A stretch of DNA of 64,000 nt from Dendrophyllia cribrosa. Its lineage: Eukaryota > Cnidaria > Anthozoa > Scleractinia > Dendrophylliidae. Made by a program: the position numbers and the translations under genes. Shown here in pieces: positions 44,875 to 55,378 of the stretch (positions within the stretch are counted from its first letter, which is position 1; each line of letters opens with the position of its first letter). The notes under the pieces were generated by a model. The model searched no databases, was not told the DNA's origin, and saw nothing but the letters and a program-made list of their open reading frames with translations. The stretch is taken from positions 5,207,615 through 5,271,614 of the forward strand of contig JAJLRJ010000006.1 of NCBI GenBank assembly GCA_024195265.1, written 5' to 3'.

Positions 44875-45505
44875 GTTTACTCGCGTGTCGATCGTAAGAG
44901 TTTGTTCGTGTGTCGATCGTAAGAGTTTGTTCGTGTGTCGAGCGTAAGAGTTTGTTCGTGTGTCGAGCGTAAGAGTTTGTTCGTGTGTCGAGCGTAAGAG
45001 TTTGTTCGTGTGTCGATCGTAAGAGTTTGTTCGTGTGTCGATCGTAAGAGTTTGTTCGTGTGTCGAGCGTAAGAGTTTGTTCGTGTGTCGAGCGTAAGAG
45101 TTTGTTCGTGTGTCGATCGTAAGAGTTTGTTCGTGTGTCGAGCGTAAGAGTTTGTTCGTGTGTCGAGCGTAAGAGTTTGTTCGTGTGTCGAGCGTAAGAG
45201 TTTGTTCGTGTGTCGAGCGTAAGAGTTTGTTCGTGTGTCGAGCGTAAGAGTTTGTTCGTGTGTCGATCGTAAGAGTTTGTTCGTGTGTCGAGCGTAAGAG
45301 TTTGTTCGTGTGTCGAGCGTAAGAGTTTGTTCGTGTGTCGATCGTAAGAGTTTGTTCGTGTGTCGAGCGTAAGAGTTTGTTCGTGTGTCGATCGTAAGAG
45401 TTTGTTCGTGTGTCGAGCGTAAGAGTTTGTTCGTGTGTCGAGCGTAAGAGTTTGTTCGTGTGTCGAGCGTAAGAGTTTGTTCGTGTGTCGAGCGTAAGAG
45501 TTTGT
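44875..45505 (-). repeat. 25-bp tandem array, right arm (26 units)
   Basis: Same unit as in the left arm, inverted. It has about 26 units, with a different C/A variant order along the array and one gcgagt-type unit near the inner end instead of two. Confidence 0.95.
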
Positions 45506-45628
45506 TTCGTGCGTGATTGACTGCTTTCAATTTCATGCAAATTTAGTTCAGTGTAAGTTCGCATAATTAAACTTACTGAACGATGCGTAAAATGCTTACT
45601 ACAAAGCTTTATAAGAAGTACAACGTAC

Positions 45629-45652
45629 CGAATCGAGAAAGTCATCCTCCAT
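45629..45652 (-). CDS. TIR gene, exon 1 (right arm)
   Basis: Inverted copy of 33482-33505, coding MEDDFLDS with the same gtacgt donor. See the left-arm copy for the proposed gene structure. Confidence 0.45.
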
Positions 45653-46667
45653 GTTTATTGTTGGGATCTCCCTGCTTGATGTCTGTGATGGAAACTATAA
45701 AGGAAAAAAGGAATTGATTATACAAGACTTTCGGTTTAGAAAGTAAAAAACAGATCGAGCGAAATACCAGTCACAACTTACTGCGCATTCTTGGACAGCC
45801 AACCTCACAAACGCCATCGGCAGAACATTCTCAGGGATTTCGGATACTCAGGAGTGTTAAAAACTGCTCAAATAACGGTTGTTTTCTACAACTTCAAAAA
45901 AGGGTAAAATATACTACAGTTTCCTCAGCGGTCTTATGAGTTTATTTTAAGTTAAAGTTGTTTGTTTGTCCACCATTTTGAAAATGAAACGACAACCTTC
46001 GTGGCTACATAGATAATAATGGTAAAAAAAAAATAAGTTAAACGTTCCTTGAGGGAGGGTAGACTTGTACGGCAATTTGACCAATAAATTGGAAAAACGC
46101 ATGTCATGCGCATGCGTATGTCCTTCTTGTACTACAAGAAAAGCAGCTATTTGTCTAAAGCAGACGAAATAATAAAAAGTCCTATGTGGTCAACAATTAT
46201 CCCTTGCACTTAGTCCACATGCGTTTAAACCGCGTTTGTACTTTTGATTGTTTTTATAAAGAAGGCTACCACAAGGAAACCAGCGATTCGTCTTTCAAAA
46301 ATAAATATCCTTCGTGACTAATAACGTAAGTGTGGGGTGGCGTGAAACTTCCCTACCGTTTTTTTGTTTACGTTGTTCCGGATCGTCATCGGTATGACTT
46401 CGGATCTCCGAGGGGTCTTCGGGATGCCTTCTGGTCACTGAGGGGTCATCTCATTAAAATTTGAAAGTCGAGAATCCTACCTAGAGGGTCCGCCTTAAAC
46501 GCTATTTTGAATTTTTAATCATATCCACCATTTTGAATTAGGGACATGCGCAGTTGCAATCCTTAGGGTTATTATGCTAATAGGGACATGCGCTGTGACC
46601 ATCCTTAGGGTTATTATGATAATTCCTAGGGCTATGACAAAAGAATAATTATGATTAGAACAATAGG

Positions 46668-46722
46668 GGTCCGCGCGTGGATCCACGCGCGTGGGTCCTC
46701 GCGCGTGGATCCGCGCGAGAAA
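46668..46722. repeat. CGCG/GGATCC terminal cluster (right)
   Basis: Units of ggatccacgcgcg type in alternating orientation just inside the right terminus, with one unit more than the left terminus. Confidence 0.75.
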
Positions 46723-46750
46723 CGGGTCTGAAGGAGCCCATATGACTACT

Positions 46751-48157
46751 TAAATTGCATGAAGTTTTGTATGTGCCTGATCTGTCGTACAACCTGTTGA
46801 GCGTGTCAAAGGCGGCAAAAGCTGGAAAGGTAGTTAATTTCACTGAGACTGGGTGTGAAATATTGGACTCAAACAAGAAGGTGATAGCTGTTGCTACTAG
46901 GGTGGGAAGCTTGTACCACCTGAACTGTCAGGCTGATAATGAGCAAACCAATGCAGCTGTTAACAAGAGCAAAGAAACAAAGGAAGATACTTGGCATCGG
47001 CGATATGGTCACCTTGGAGTGCGGAACCTGCAAAAGTTGGCCAAGGAAAAACTTGTTGAGGACTTTGATTTCAATGCGTCAAGAGTGACCTCTTTCTGCA
47101 AGTCATGCGTGGAAGGAAAACACCACAGAAGTAGATTCCCAGTTGACGGAGGCAAGCGATCAAGTGAACCCCTGGGGTTGGTGCGTAGTGATGTATGTGG
47201 TAAGATGGATGCAAAGTCCCTGAGTGGTGGAGAATACTTTCTTACATTCATTGATGACAATACCCGCTACATCTGGATATATGTCCTGAAACACAAAGAT
47301 GAAGTCTTCTCATGTTTTCTTGAGTGGAAAGCTCAAGTGGAAAGGTCAACAGGCAGAAAGCTTAAAACTCTGCGCACCGACAATGGTGGGGAGTATGTCT
47401 CAGCAGATTTTGAAAAGTGCTTAAAGAAAGAAGGAGTTCGACACGAGCTGACTGTACCCAAAACTCCAGAGCAGAATGGTGTTGCTGAAAGGATGAACAG
47501 AACACTAGTTGAAGCGGTACGTCCCATGGTGGCTGATGCTAAGCTACCACATCGTTTCTGGGCTGAAACACTGTCAACAGCCGTGTACTTACGAAATCGA
47601 AGTCCGACAACTGCAGTGGGAGGGCAGACACCTTTTGAAGCCTGTACAGGACAGAAACCAAGTGTGAGACACCTAAGAGTTTTTGGGTGTGCTGCGTATG
47701 CTCATGTATCCAAGGATGAGCGTCAAAAACTGGATGCAAAATCAAGAAAATGTGTACTTCTAGGCTATGGTACGGAGAGGAAAGGTTACCGACTGTATGA
47801 TCCAAGGCGCGAAAGAGTCTTTTATAGCCGAGATGTTGTGTTTGATGAATCAAGCCGCGGTATTGAGATGGAGCAAAGTGTCCCAGAAAGAAGCAGTGAG
47901 CGGTGTGTGGAATTGGACTTCCACGATGATGAGAAACATGTAGCTGATAAAGATCACACAACTGAAGAGGGAGCAGAACCAGTAGTGCGAAGATCAAACC
48001 GCGAAAAGAAAGCACCAGATTACTATGGAGACTGGGCAAGTGTCACAAATGTTGAATTAACTGAACCAACGACTGTTAAAGATGCACTGAGCAGCCCGGA
48101 TAAGGCGAAGTGGATGAGTACAATGGAAAAGGAAATGGAGTCCCTGCGAGAGAATGA
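46751..48157 (+). pseudogene. copia protease end and integrase; reverse transcriptase deleted
   Basis: Resumes the frame cut at 27862. The GAG-pre-integrase zinc finger is complete: WHRRYGHLGVRNLQ (two His), then SFCKSCVEGK (two Cys). Integrase catalytic residues are in LVRSDVCGK (Asp), LRTDNGGEYV (Asp) and PEQNGVAERMNRT (Glu). The GKGYRLYDP-like C-terminal region (ERKGYRLYDPRRE) and the linker to RT follow, including DALSSPDKAKWMSTMEKEM, the very start of the copia RT. The sequence then jumps within a few bases to the RNase H tail, removing the YVDD polymerase entirely. Integrase itself looks intact. Confidence 0.9.
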
Positions 48158-48334
48158 TTCATCCGGGAGCAGGTGGAGAATAGAAATGTGGAGCTGAACT
48201 ACTGTCGTACTGAAGAAATGGTAGCCGATATGCTTACTAAAGGCCTGGGTCGTGAACAGCTCAGGAAATTACGAAAGATGTCTGGATTGGATGAGATACC
48301 GTCTTGTTCCACTGCGAGTGAGAAGGAGTGTTGA
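48158..48334 (+). pseudogene. copia RNase H C-terminal tail
   Basis: In another frame from the integrase: FIREQVENRNVELNYCRTEE then MVADMLTKGLGREQL, the characteristic end of copia RNase H. The stop codon overlaps the first bases of the 3' LTR. A polypurine tract (gagtgagaaggag, 48316-48328) lies directly before the LTR. Confidence 0.85.
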
Positions 48335-48643
48335 GGAAGAAACACTCGCATAAAACAGACGCTTTTGTGCTAAGCATTTTGTTATAACTGTTTTTTGTTT
48401 GACTCGAGGACCCAATTAGAATATTTCGTAATGTTTTCTAGAACCTTCTATAACAAGATAGAAACTGGATAAACAGGTTTTTAGTCCTTGGGTTATATAA
48501 CCGTTTACAGCATACCAGTGTGCGCTCTTTCTGTCGTGTATCGATCTGAAGCAGAGTTCTCGCAGATTTCGGGTAGAAATTGTAGTTCGTGTCGCGTTCA
48601 AGAAACTTGTGGTTGTTGTAGACGTTCAGATTTAACTTTAACA
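48329..48643 (+). repeat. 3' LTR of the copia element
   Basis: 315 bp, starting TGTTGAGGAAG and ending TTTAACA. It differs from the 5' LTR by one substitution and one 2-base indel. Confidence 0.95.
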
Positions 48644-48962
48644 CTTTTGTCGGTAAGCCATTTTTTGCTTGCGTGCGTTTTTGTCTTACATGTAGGTTTG
48701 AGCATCAACTTATTGTTTAAAAGAAACATATCTTCTGTTCTCATCTTCTAACAGACCACAATATGCAATAAGACACTAAACCGGCTTGAGTGTTGAAATT
48801 CTTTTTCCTCACGCGTGTGTTGATCGGTAACGAAAAATTGAACTTTGTTTACTTTACAGTTTCTCTTGCGCAGTTTTCTATGAGTTTACCGGCACAATAG
48901 TTAATAGGTTTTTGACCAATCAGAACGCGCGTAGTATCTCAGTTATTTTATAAATATATATA

Positions 48963-49843
48963 CCTTATTACATGAAATTTTCGCGACACGTTAATTTCGC
49001 GAATTTCGCGAATTTCGCGATTTAAGAAAAATCGCGAAATTAAAGTGACGCGAACAATAAGTGTCGCGAACATAACATGACGCGAAAATAAAGTGACTCG
49101 CATTATGTCAATAATCAAGAAAGAATGAGTTTATTAGCATTGAAACGAGTTTACAAAACCATATTTTTAACTATCCTGAGGCAATGACTTGGTCCTCCTC
49201 ATCACTATTGCTTTCTATCTCCAGTCCAGACAGCACTTCTTTTGCATGTACAGTCCTCTAACTGTCAATTTACTGGCTCCTTGTGATGCTGTTCCACTAG
49301 CTGCTCAAACCTCTCAATAGCTTCCAGATTCTTTGTGGATGCATGTTTCCATTCTTATTGGTCGCCTCTACTATAATCTCCAAGCCTCCTTGTATAGGTG
49401 GTGACCGTCAAAGTGTGTGTCAGCGCTTCTTGAAATAAGTAATCTTCTAAAGCGGCTGATCTCACGTGGCAGATAGTTATTCCGGAAGCAATTTTATTGC
49501 AGCTATTGCGTATCGATCGTGTTGGTTGTTTCTTTCATGAATGCAGAAAATAACGTTAGTTTTCCAAATCTCTTTATACACGTAAAAGCCTCTCCGGGCG
49601 CAGGGAAAGGAATATTGGACAGTACCAGAAACTGACGCCATGACGAAAATCAAAGTTGTTTCATTTAATTCAAGGACATGTTAAATAACATTGCCAAGGA
49701 AATAAATTGTCTTACTCAAAAACGCGAAATTAAAGTGATTCAAAATACAACATTTTCGTAAAATCGCGAAATTTAAGTGTCGCGAAATATGCGCACCTCA
49801 AAATCGCGAAATAAACGTGTCGCGAAAATTTCATGTAATAAGG
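48963..49843. mobile_element. CGCG-motif TIR element, 881 bp
   Basis: Ends ccttattacatgaaatttt and its inverse, flanked by TA (48961-48962, 49844-49845), suggesting a Tc1/mariner-type target. The outer 120 bp on each side repeat atcgcgaaattaaagtg and gtcgcgaa words. The interior has no supported transposase. Confidence 0.7.
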
Positions 49844-50361
49844 TAAGTACTCTTCACAAGCATCTGTCGCAAACCATAAATCCTCATAAAAAATAAATAT
49901 CATCACAAATGACGACAAACGATAATCTTTTTTCTACACCTATATTTCGACCCCGTATAGGAGTCTCCCTCAGGGTAAATTTTAGTTGCCCTGCACGCGT
50001 CATACTATTTTTACAAGTTTCAAATTTTACAGCCACGCGCGCGCGCTCCTAAAAGCCATTAACTCTCCTAAACGCGCGCGCTAACTTATTTTACAACAGT
50101 TCACGTACGTCTAGAACGCCTATTTTGAATAAAAAAGAAATCATTCACATTTTGTCCATGTGGATCCAGTGTGTTAAGTCTATAGGCCCATTATTACAAA
50201 TTAGTGTGGGAAAGGAGATATGGACAACTAATTGCCTCATAATCTTTGGATCACCAACCTATTCTCGTTAGGAAGGCGATTCACAGCTATTTCTGAAATA
50301 TATACATAGACAGTTAAATTGAGAACAGAAATTTTCACAACAAAGATTATGAGTGAAAAAG

Positions 50362-50434
50362 TGCCAAAGCCGGGAGTTGAACCCGGGTCTCCTGATGACC
50401 GGACAGATGCCTTAACCACTAGGCCACTGAGACA
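50362..50434 (-). ncRNA. tRNA-like sequence, SINE head (minus copy)
   Basis: Box-A-like tggcctagtggttaaggc and box-B-like gggttcaactcccgg. The acceptor pairing is damaged on the 3' side (cccggctttggc). The anticodon arm does not give a standard loop, so a working tRNA is unlikely; a pol III-transcribed SINE head fits. Confidence 0.5.
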
Positions 50435-50933
50435 ACCACACTGACACAAATACAAACAGCACATTTATGGCTTCATAGTGGAAAGCTCTTGGGAGACATT
50501 AACACAAATTCTGCAATTAGGATCGCGTCACTTTACCCAGTCGTTCAGCGATTCACAGTCCACTCCCCAAGGAAATTAAATTACAAATTAGTGTGGGAGG
50601 CACTTTTTCACTCATAATCTTTGTTGTGAAAATTTCTCTCTCATAATCTTTGGATCACCAACCTATTCTCGTTAGGAGGGCGATTCACAGCGATTTCTGA
50701 AATATATACATAGACAGTTAAAGTGAGACAGAAATTTTCACAACAAAGATTATGAGCGAAAAAGTGCCTCCCACACTAATTTGTAATTTAATTTCCTTGG
50801 GGAGTGGACTGTGAATCGCTGAACGACTGGGTAAAGTGACGCGATCCTAATTGCAGAATTTGTGCAAATGTCTCCCAAGAGCTTTCCACTATGAAGCCGC
50901 AAATGTGTTGTTTGTGTTTGTGTAAGTGTGGTT

Positions 50934-51007
50934 GTCTCTGAGTGGCCTAGTGGTTAAGGCATCTGTCCGGTCATCAGGAGACCCGAGTTCAACTCCCGGC
51001 TGAGGCA
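50934..51007 (+). ncRNA. tRNA-like sequence, SINE head (plus copy)
   Basis: Inverted partner of 50362-50434. The ends can pair (gtctctgag with ctgaggc, approximate), boxes A and B are present, and the anticodon stem is irregular. It lies in front of the tail ttttcactcataatctttg. Confidence 0.5.
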
Positions 51008-51056
51008 CTTTTTCACTCATAATCTTTGTTGTGAAAATTTCTGTTCTCACTTTAAC

Positions 51057-51060
<4 letters not shown>

Positions 51061-51103
<43 letters not shown>
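51061..51103 (+). repeat. (TA)n microsatellite
   Basis: About 20 TA dinucleotides. Another such tract is at 53519-53550. Confidence 0.9.
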
Positions 51104-51104
<1 letters not shown>

Positions 51105-51169
51105 TAAACAATATATAGATTGTTTTACTTGTTCTATGAGTGCTCTATGCATAGATATGCAGAGCAAAA

Positions 51170-51245
51170 TACAAATGTAAGGACGGCAAGTTGTAGCTTG
51201 CGTTTCAGTGCGTGAAACTTGAGTTACAACTTTCCGTCCTTACAT
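51170..51245. repeat. Perfect-arm hairpin
   Basis: tgtaaggacggcaagttgta and ttacaactttccgtccttac face each other with a loop of about 30 bases (gcttgcgtttcagtgcgtga). Probably a foldback element. Confidence 0.6.
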
Positions 51246-51249
51246 TTGT

Positions 51250-53516
51250 ATATATATATATCTGTCTGATTTTTAGAAAAGGCACCTCACAAAAAGTAGC
51301 AATTGAAGGTTTGATGTCACTTCAAATGTACAGGGGCACCCAACGAACAATCTTTGGTAAAATACATTATAGTATTCAAATAAATTAAAATAAATGATAT
51401 TAAAGCATTTCCGGGTGTTCTTCTACATAGAAAACGTTTTCAATTTAGTAAAAAGGGAGTTAAAACAACAAGCGCGTAAAAAAACACCATCACATACGAA
51501 AGCTTTGAACGGTTTACAGAAAGAGTTAATGAGAACAAACAGTTAAAATGCACTGTATTTTAAGTAAGCTTCGAGGTAATTCTAGGTTTTACTTTGAAGT
51601 AAATATAACGCCCTGAGTTGTAACTTGTTAACGTTAGCAGAAACCACTTTGGCGCTAACTACAGAAGAGATCTGGAAAAGAGTCTTTTACATAGGAATTA
51701 TCACGTGTCCATGACGTCGTAATATTCAAATCAAAGTGGGAAAGTAACGATGGTCGATCGATCTTGAAGCCACTCTCGAAGCTTACATTTGGCTTTGAGC
51801 TCCTGTAGTCAATTTTATTTTCTTTGTTCGCCACATTTGTGCCCGTCTGGTGGTTGAAGGACATCATTAAGTCCGGAAACCCGTAAGTCACTAGCACCTT
51901 TCAAAGAAACGAGCGGTGTTTTGCTTTTCGACTGTCGAATAGTGCTGATGTTGGCACTCTTGCGGCCGTTCACAGTCGGTAGGCAAGCCGATCCAGACGG
52001 AGTCTAAAAGCACGTGTTGTCTAAAAACTGTATGATCGTGAGTTGCAGCCCATTTGTGACACCTTGCTGTGACCGAAGTTTGGAATTGAAGAGGTGCTTT
52101 TAGACTTATATATTTTTGTGAAAAAATCAGTTGGATGGCATTCCCCGTTCGTTGAACTCAGGAGTTTCCCATAATTCATTGCGGTATCTGTTGCGTTCTT
52201 TTTGCTGTATGAGAAGCTTGCGATAAAAACGAAGAGGTAGGAAGGGCAATAATCTCAGCAATAAAGTAGATTGCTCGTCTCCAGCAAAAGAAGCGTCTTT
52301 TTATCCTTCTACCCGAGACGAAATGTAGAAGATCGTAGCTTTTAAAAGCGGCGTCACGTTACTTTGCGTGACTTTGAAAAGGGTCAGAAAACATATTATG
52401 GTTCCTTTGTCAGCAAGCGGAATGGAAGGTGGACCGAAGTGAACCCAAAAATTCCGTAAGTGTTTTAATGTTATGCAGTTAGACTCTGTACTTGATTTTG
52501 TTATATCTCTATTAGTAAATAACTATGGTGTTTTGGTTTTACATCAAGCCGAACCGCTATGTTTCGTGTTAGTTTTGGCGCGTTGTTACACGATTTATGT
52601 AAATCTTAAACCGCTTCTCTCGCCTGAAGTATTTGTCAAATTTTAATTTCAGCCTACTAGCTTTGGCATAAAGACGCCGTCTTGGCTGAATTTTCTGGTA
52701 AAAGAAACGCATTTTCACTGTGTGTTTTAATGTGTGTGTTTTAGCAAAAGAACGTGGTTTATCGGTACTCACACTTTTTGCTCGGCGATTTGGCTAATTA
52801 AATCTCAAACATCATACGTCCTGTTGACAGCGGATGTTTTTCACGCTTTGGAATTGTTAGCTGTTTAGCTGTTGAGCCGCTAGTTCAGCAAAACACTTTC
52901 TATAAGACTATAGCCCTTCCATCCGAATTTCGTGAATATAGCTTACGCTCCGCGAATGTTAAACTTCCGACCGCCAAAGTGAATAGTTAGCGGCCGTGAG
53001 TCAGAATAGTGATCTTGTTCATTTCAACTTTCTTCTGAGAATAATATAAATTTAGAATAGGTTCTATGAGCTCTTTTTTCTTATGGCGAGATCAGATCAG
53101 TTGACTATTCTAGTGAGATCAGGTTCAAATTATTTATAGCATCGCATTATATGTGTGTGTGTTTCTGTTTTTATCTCGTTTGTTTGTTTAGAATGATGTA
53201 AAACGACTGCTAGTAATTAGTGAACTTCACTGCTATTGCTTCTGTAGCGATACTGGGCAAACACTGCACTAATGCTGTATCACTAGAACAACTATTCTAA
53301 TCCTGATCCTAACCCTAACCCTTTAAACTCAAAATGTATCCTTGAAATATGCACAACAGTACACAATGTCTCAACTCTTTTTGCAATTGCTTGTATCTTC
53401 AGTTTTTACTCACAGTTTGCAACCCGAGTCCAATTTGAGAACAATTTGCCCTCCTAATACAGTATTTTAGTAAGTGACATAACAAAAATGGCAGGTACCT
53501 TTTCCAAAATTCAGAC

Positions 53517-53555
<39 letters not shown>

Positions 53556-53760
53556 AGCATGCATCTCTGATTGTAACCGTTATTTTTTGGCAGTTGCCTG
53601 ATGATTGCTTCGTGAGGAGCATGAAACTCTCAGTAGCAATTAAATGACTTGGACCAAATAATCCAGCTGTACGTTTCTACTTATTTATTGCTCTAGTCTA
53701 ACTATTGAGCACTCTAATAGCCGATGAGGATTTCTATTTCTAGTGTGTCATCATTTTAGC
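51250..53760. other. Intron sequence without a supported gene
   Basis: Mostly unique-looking, AT-rich. A short cctaaccctaaccct word at about 53309 is not a telomere. A possible donor (attccgtaagtg at about 52452) has no recognisable coding exon before it. Confidence 0.45.
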
Positions 53761-53764
53761 TTAC

Positions 53765-53950
53765 CGCTGGTTTCTTCCATTCCAAATTCAGATGGTGCAC
53801 CATGAGATCCCGGCATTCCACTGTCGCTTGTTTCCGTCGTTATGCTGTACGCATCAATATCCTCGGCTTTTTCCAGATAACTCTGAATGTAAGACAATTT
53901 GTCTTGATGCAGGTATTTAAGCCGCTCGTCTTCTCGACTATCTGGACCTT
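53765..53950 (-). CDS. Linker exon of the tandem-DED gene
   Basis: Acceptor catttttag, donor gtaagc; 186 bases, phase 1 in and phase 1 out. With one base from exon 55755-55379 it reads EGPDSREDERLKYLHQDKLS and continues as an acidic Ser/Thr/Gly-rich linker (ITTETSDSGMPGSHGAPSEF). It joins in frame to the exon at 10194. Such linkers usually separate death-fold modules; no motif of its own. Confidence 0.7.
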
Positions 53951-54871
53951 CTAAAAATGAAATCGCATCGAAAATTAAACTGAACATGAAATTGAAAATG
54001 AAAATGGAAATGGAAATGAAATGGAATGAATTAAAATAGGAATAACAGAAATAACCATCACATATACGGAATGAAGTGACAAGCAAGATTCTTTAGGAAA
54101 GAGGTTAACATTATTCTATTTTTAACGAATACATTCTATCATCGTCACAAAAAGAACAACTACATGCCAAAAAAAAATAATTTTCCTCGTCTTCAAACCA
54201 ACGCTTTTAGTAAACAAATAGTCACCAAATATGGTGACTTTTAAATGGTGAATTATAGCTACAATTGTAGACAGAAGATCACAGACTGAAGTAGTTGGAA
54301 AGGTTGTAAACATAAATACCATAAGTGATGAATTACATCGATGCTCTGTTAACCCTATTCGGCCTGGGGGGACTTTCAACATTCATAACTTCTTTAATAT
54401 GTATTAAAACGCCATCAAACTTTGTGACTTTTCCTAAAATTTATCTGTCAACAATTTTATATGACAATTTTTTTGATCACGTGACTTGACGTTTCCATGG
54501 CAACAAGATTTTGACAGCCATGTTTTTGGAAATTTGCATATTTATACCATTGAATGAAGAAAAACGATGTTTATTGGTATAACTTTTTTATTTTTACGTC
54601 ATTTAGCATTTATTTATTGGTTTTGATTAATTTTGCGTCAATTTGGACGGTTTTTAAGAGGTTTTAAAAAAATTTAGAAATCCAAGATGGCGGATCCAAG
54701 ATGGCGGCCGTATAACTAATTACCTAATAACTACGTCATATGACGTCATCGTTCCATTGTGCGGACCGCAAAGGAGACAGTTTTTGACGTACTATGCATC
54801 CTCTAGGTTTTATTGTCATAGCCTTAATGTTCTGGAAGTTACGAAGGGGGGGCACAATGTGCCCGCCCCCC

Positions 54872-54890
54872 CCCCCCCCCCCCCCCCCCG
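54872..54890 (+). repeat. Poly-C tract
   Basis: A gcccgccccccc run of about 19 C bases in an intron of the tandem-DED gene. Confidence 0.8.
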
Positions 54891-55378
54891 ACTCAGGAAC
54901 TCAAAAAAGCCCAGGCCGAATAGGGTTAACGTTAAATAATGATCAAATATCAATCTTCAGAGTTGCTCCTACTCCCCCTTTCCAATGTTAGAGTCTCAGC
55001 CAACAATTTAGGTATATACAACATTGTAAAAGGGCGGAGGGGAGAGAAAGAATTGAATGAGAAAAACTGCCAACCTTCCCAACACTTTTGTCTATAATTG
55101 CAGATATCCCTTAGTGAAGTCTTATTTTGGGGAACACGAGCGTTGAGTTATACCACGGATTGGCCCGGGTAAGTTAAAAGAAGTGCGAAATCAAAATGAT
55201 GGAGAAGCACCAAACAAACCGCGCTTGCACTGCAGGCTAAATATTTGTAACTTCAGGTGCCGTACATGCTCGTAATGGAGGAGAGTAACGGATGTGGGAG
55301 TTAGTAGGCTGGCCTTTCGTCAGGCTTTGCAGGATAGTTGAATTGTACCTACGAAAGTGGTTGCTCAAAGCAAGTTAC

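Larger units (their letters stand above)
27863..46750. mobile_element. Polinton/Maverick-like element with 3.3-kb inverted arms
   Basis: The ends read agtagtcatatgggctcc and its inverse, so they begin AG and end CT as in Polintons. They are flanked by the 6-bp duplication TAAATT (27857-27862, 46751-46756), also the Polinton size. Arms: left 27863-35695 (3,317 bp after removing the hAT insertion) and right 43351-46750 (3,400 bp). The centre of 7.7 kb carries a protein-primed DNA polymerase B and small genes. Net length without the hAT is about 14.4 kb. Genes expected of a complete Polinton (integrase, packaging ATPase, capsid proteins, cysteine protease) were not seen in any frame of the centre, so mobility would have to be supplied in trans or by an unrecognised protein. 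Confidence 0.82.
43351..46750. repeat. Right terminal inverted repeat of the Polinton-like element
   Basis: Inverted, nearly identical copy of the left arm without the hAT insertion. Differences include a roughly 35-bp extra segment near 45510-45575, a longer CGCG cluster at the tip and a different unit order in the 25-bp array. Confidence 0.9.
26400..48643 (+). mobile_element. Ty1/copia LTR retrotransposon, interrupted by an 18.9-kb insertion
   Basis: Bounded by two LTRs and the 5-bp target duplication CTTTT (26395-26399, 48644-48648). Order is LTR, primer site, gag, protease, integrase, RNase H tail, polypurine tract, LTR, which is the copia order with integrase before RT. Reverse transcriptase is deleted. 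The protease-integrase region is split at TAAATT by a Polinton-like element. Without the insertion it would be about 3.35 kb. The LTRs differ at one base plus one 2-base indel, so the insertion is young. Confidence 0.93.
50222..51060. repeat. Composite inverted and direct repeat carrying two tRNA-like units
   Basis: 50237-50360 is repeated directly at 50640-50755 (tcataatctttggatcacca). 50362-50610 returns inverted at 50755-51060. A (TA)n tract follows at 51061-51103. It looks like a SINE-bearing repeat that was duplicated and inverted. Confidence 0.7.

Noticed and set aside
50362..51007. Two functional tRNA genes
   Set aside because: The anticodon arm does not pair properly, one acceptor stem is damaged, and the units are part of a larger repeat.
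53298..53325. Telomere-like cctaaccctaaccct
   Set aside because: Only two units, inside an intron, with no array on either side.
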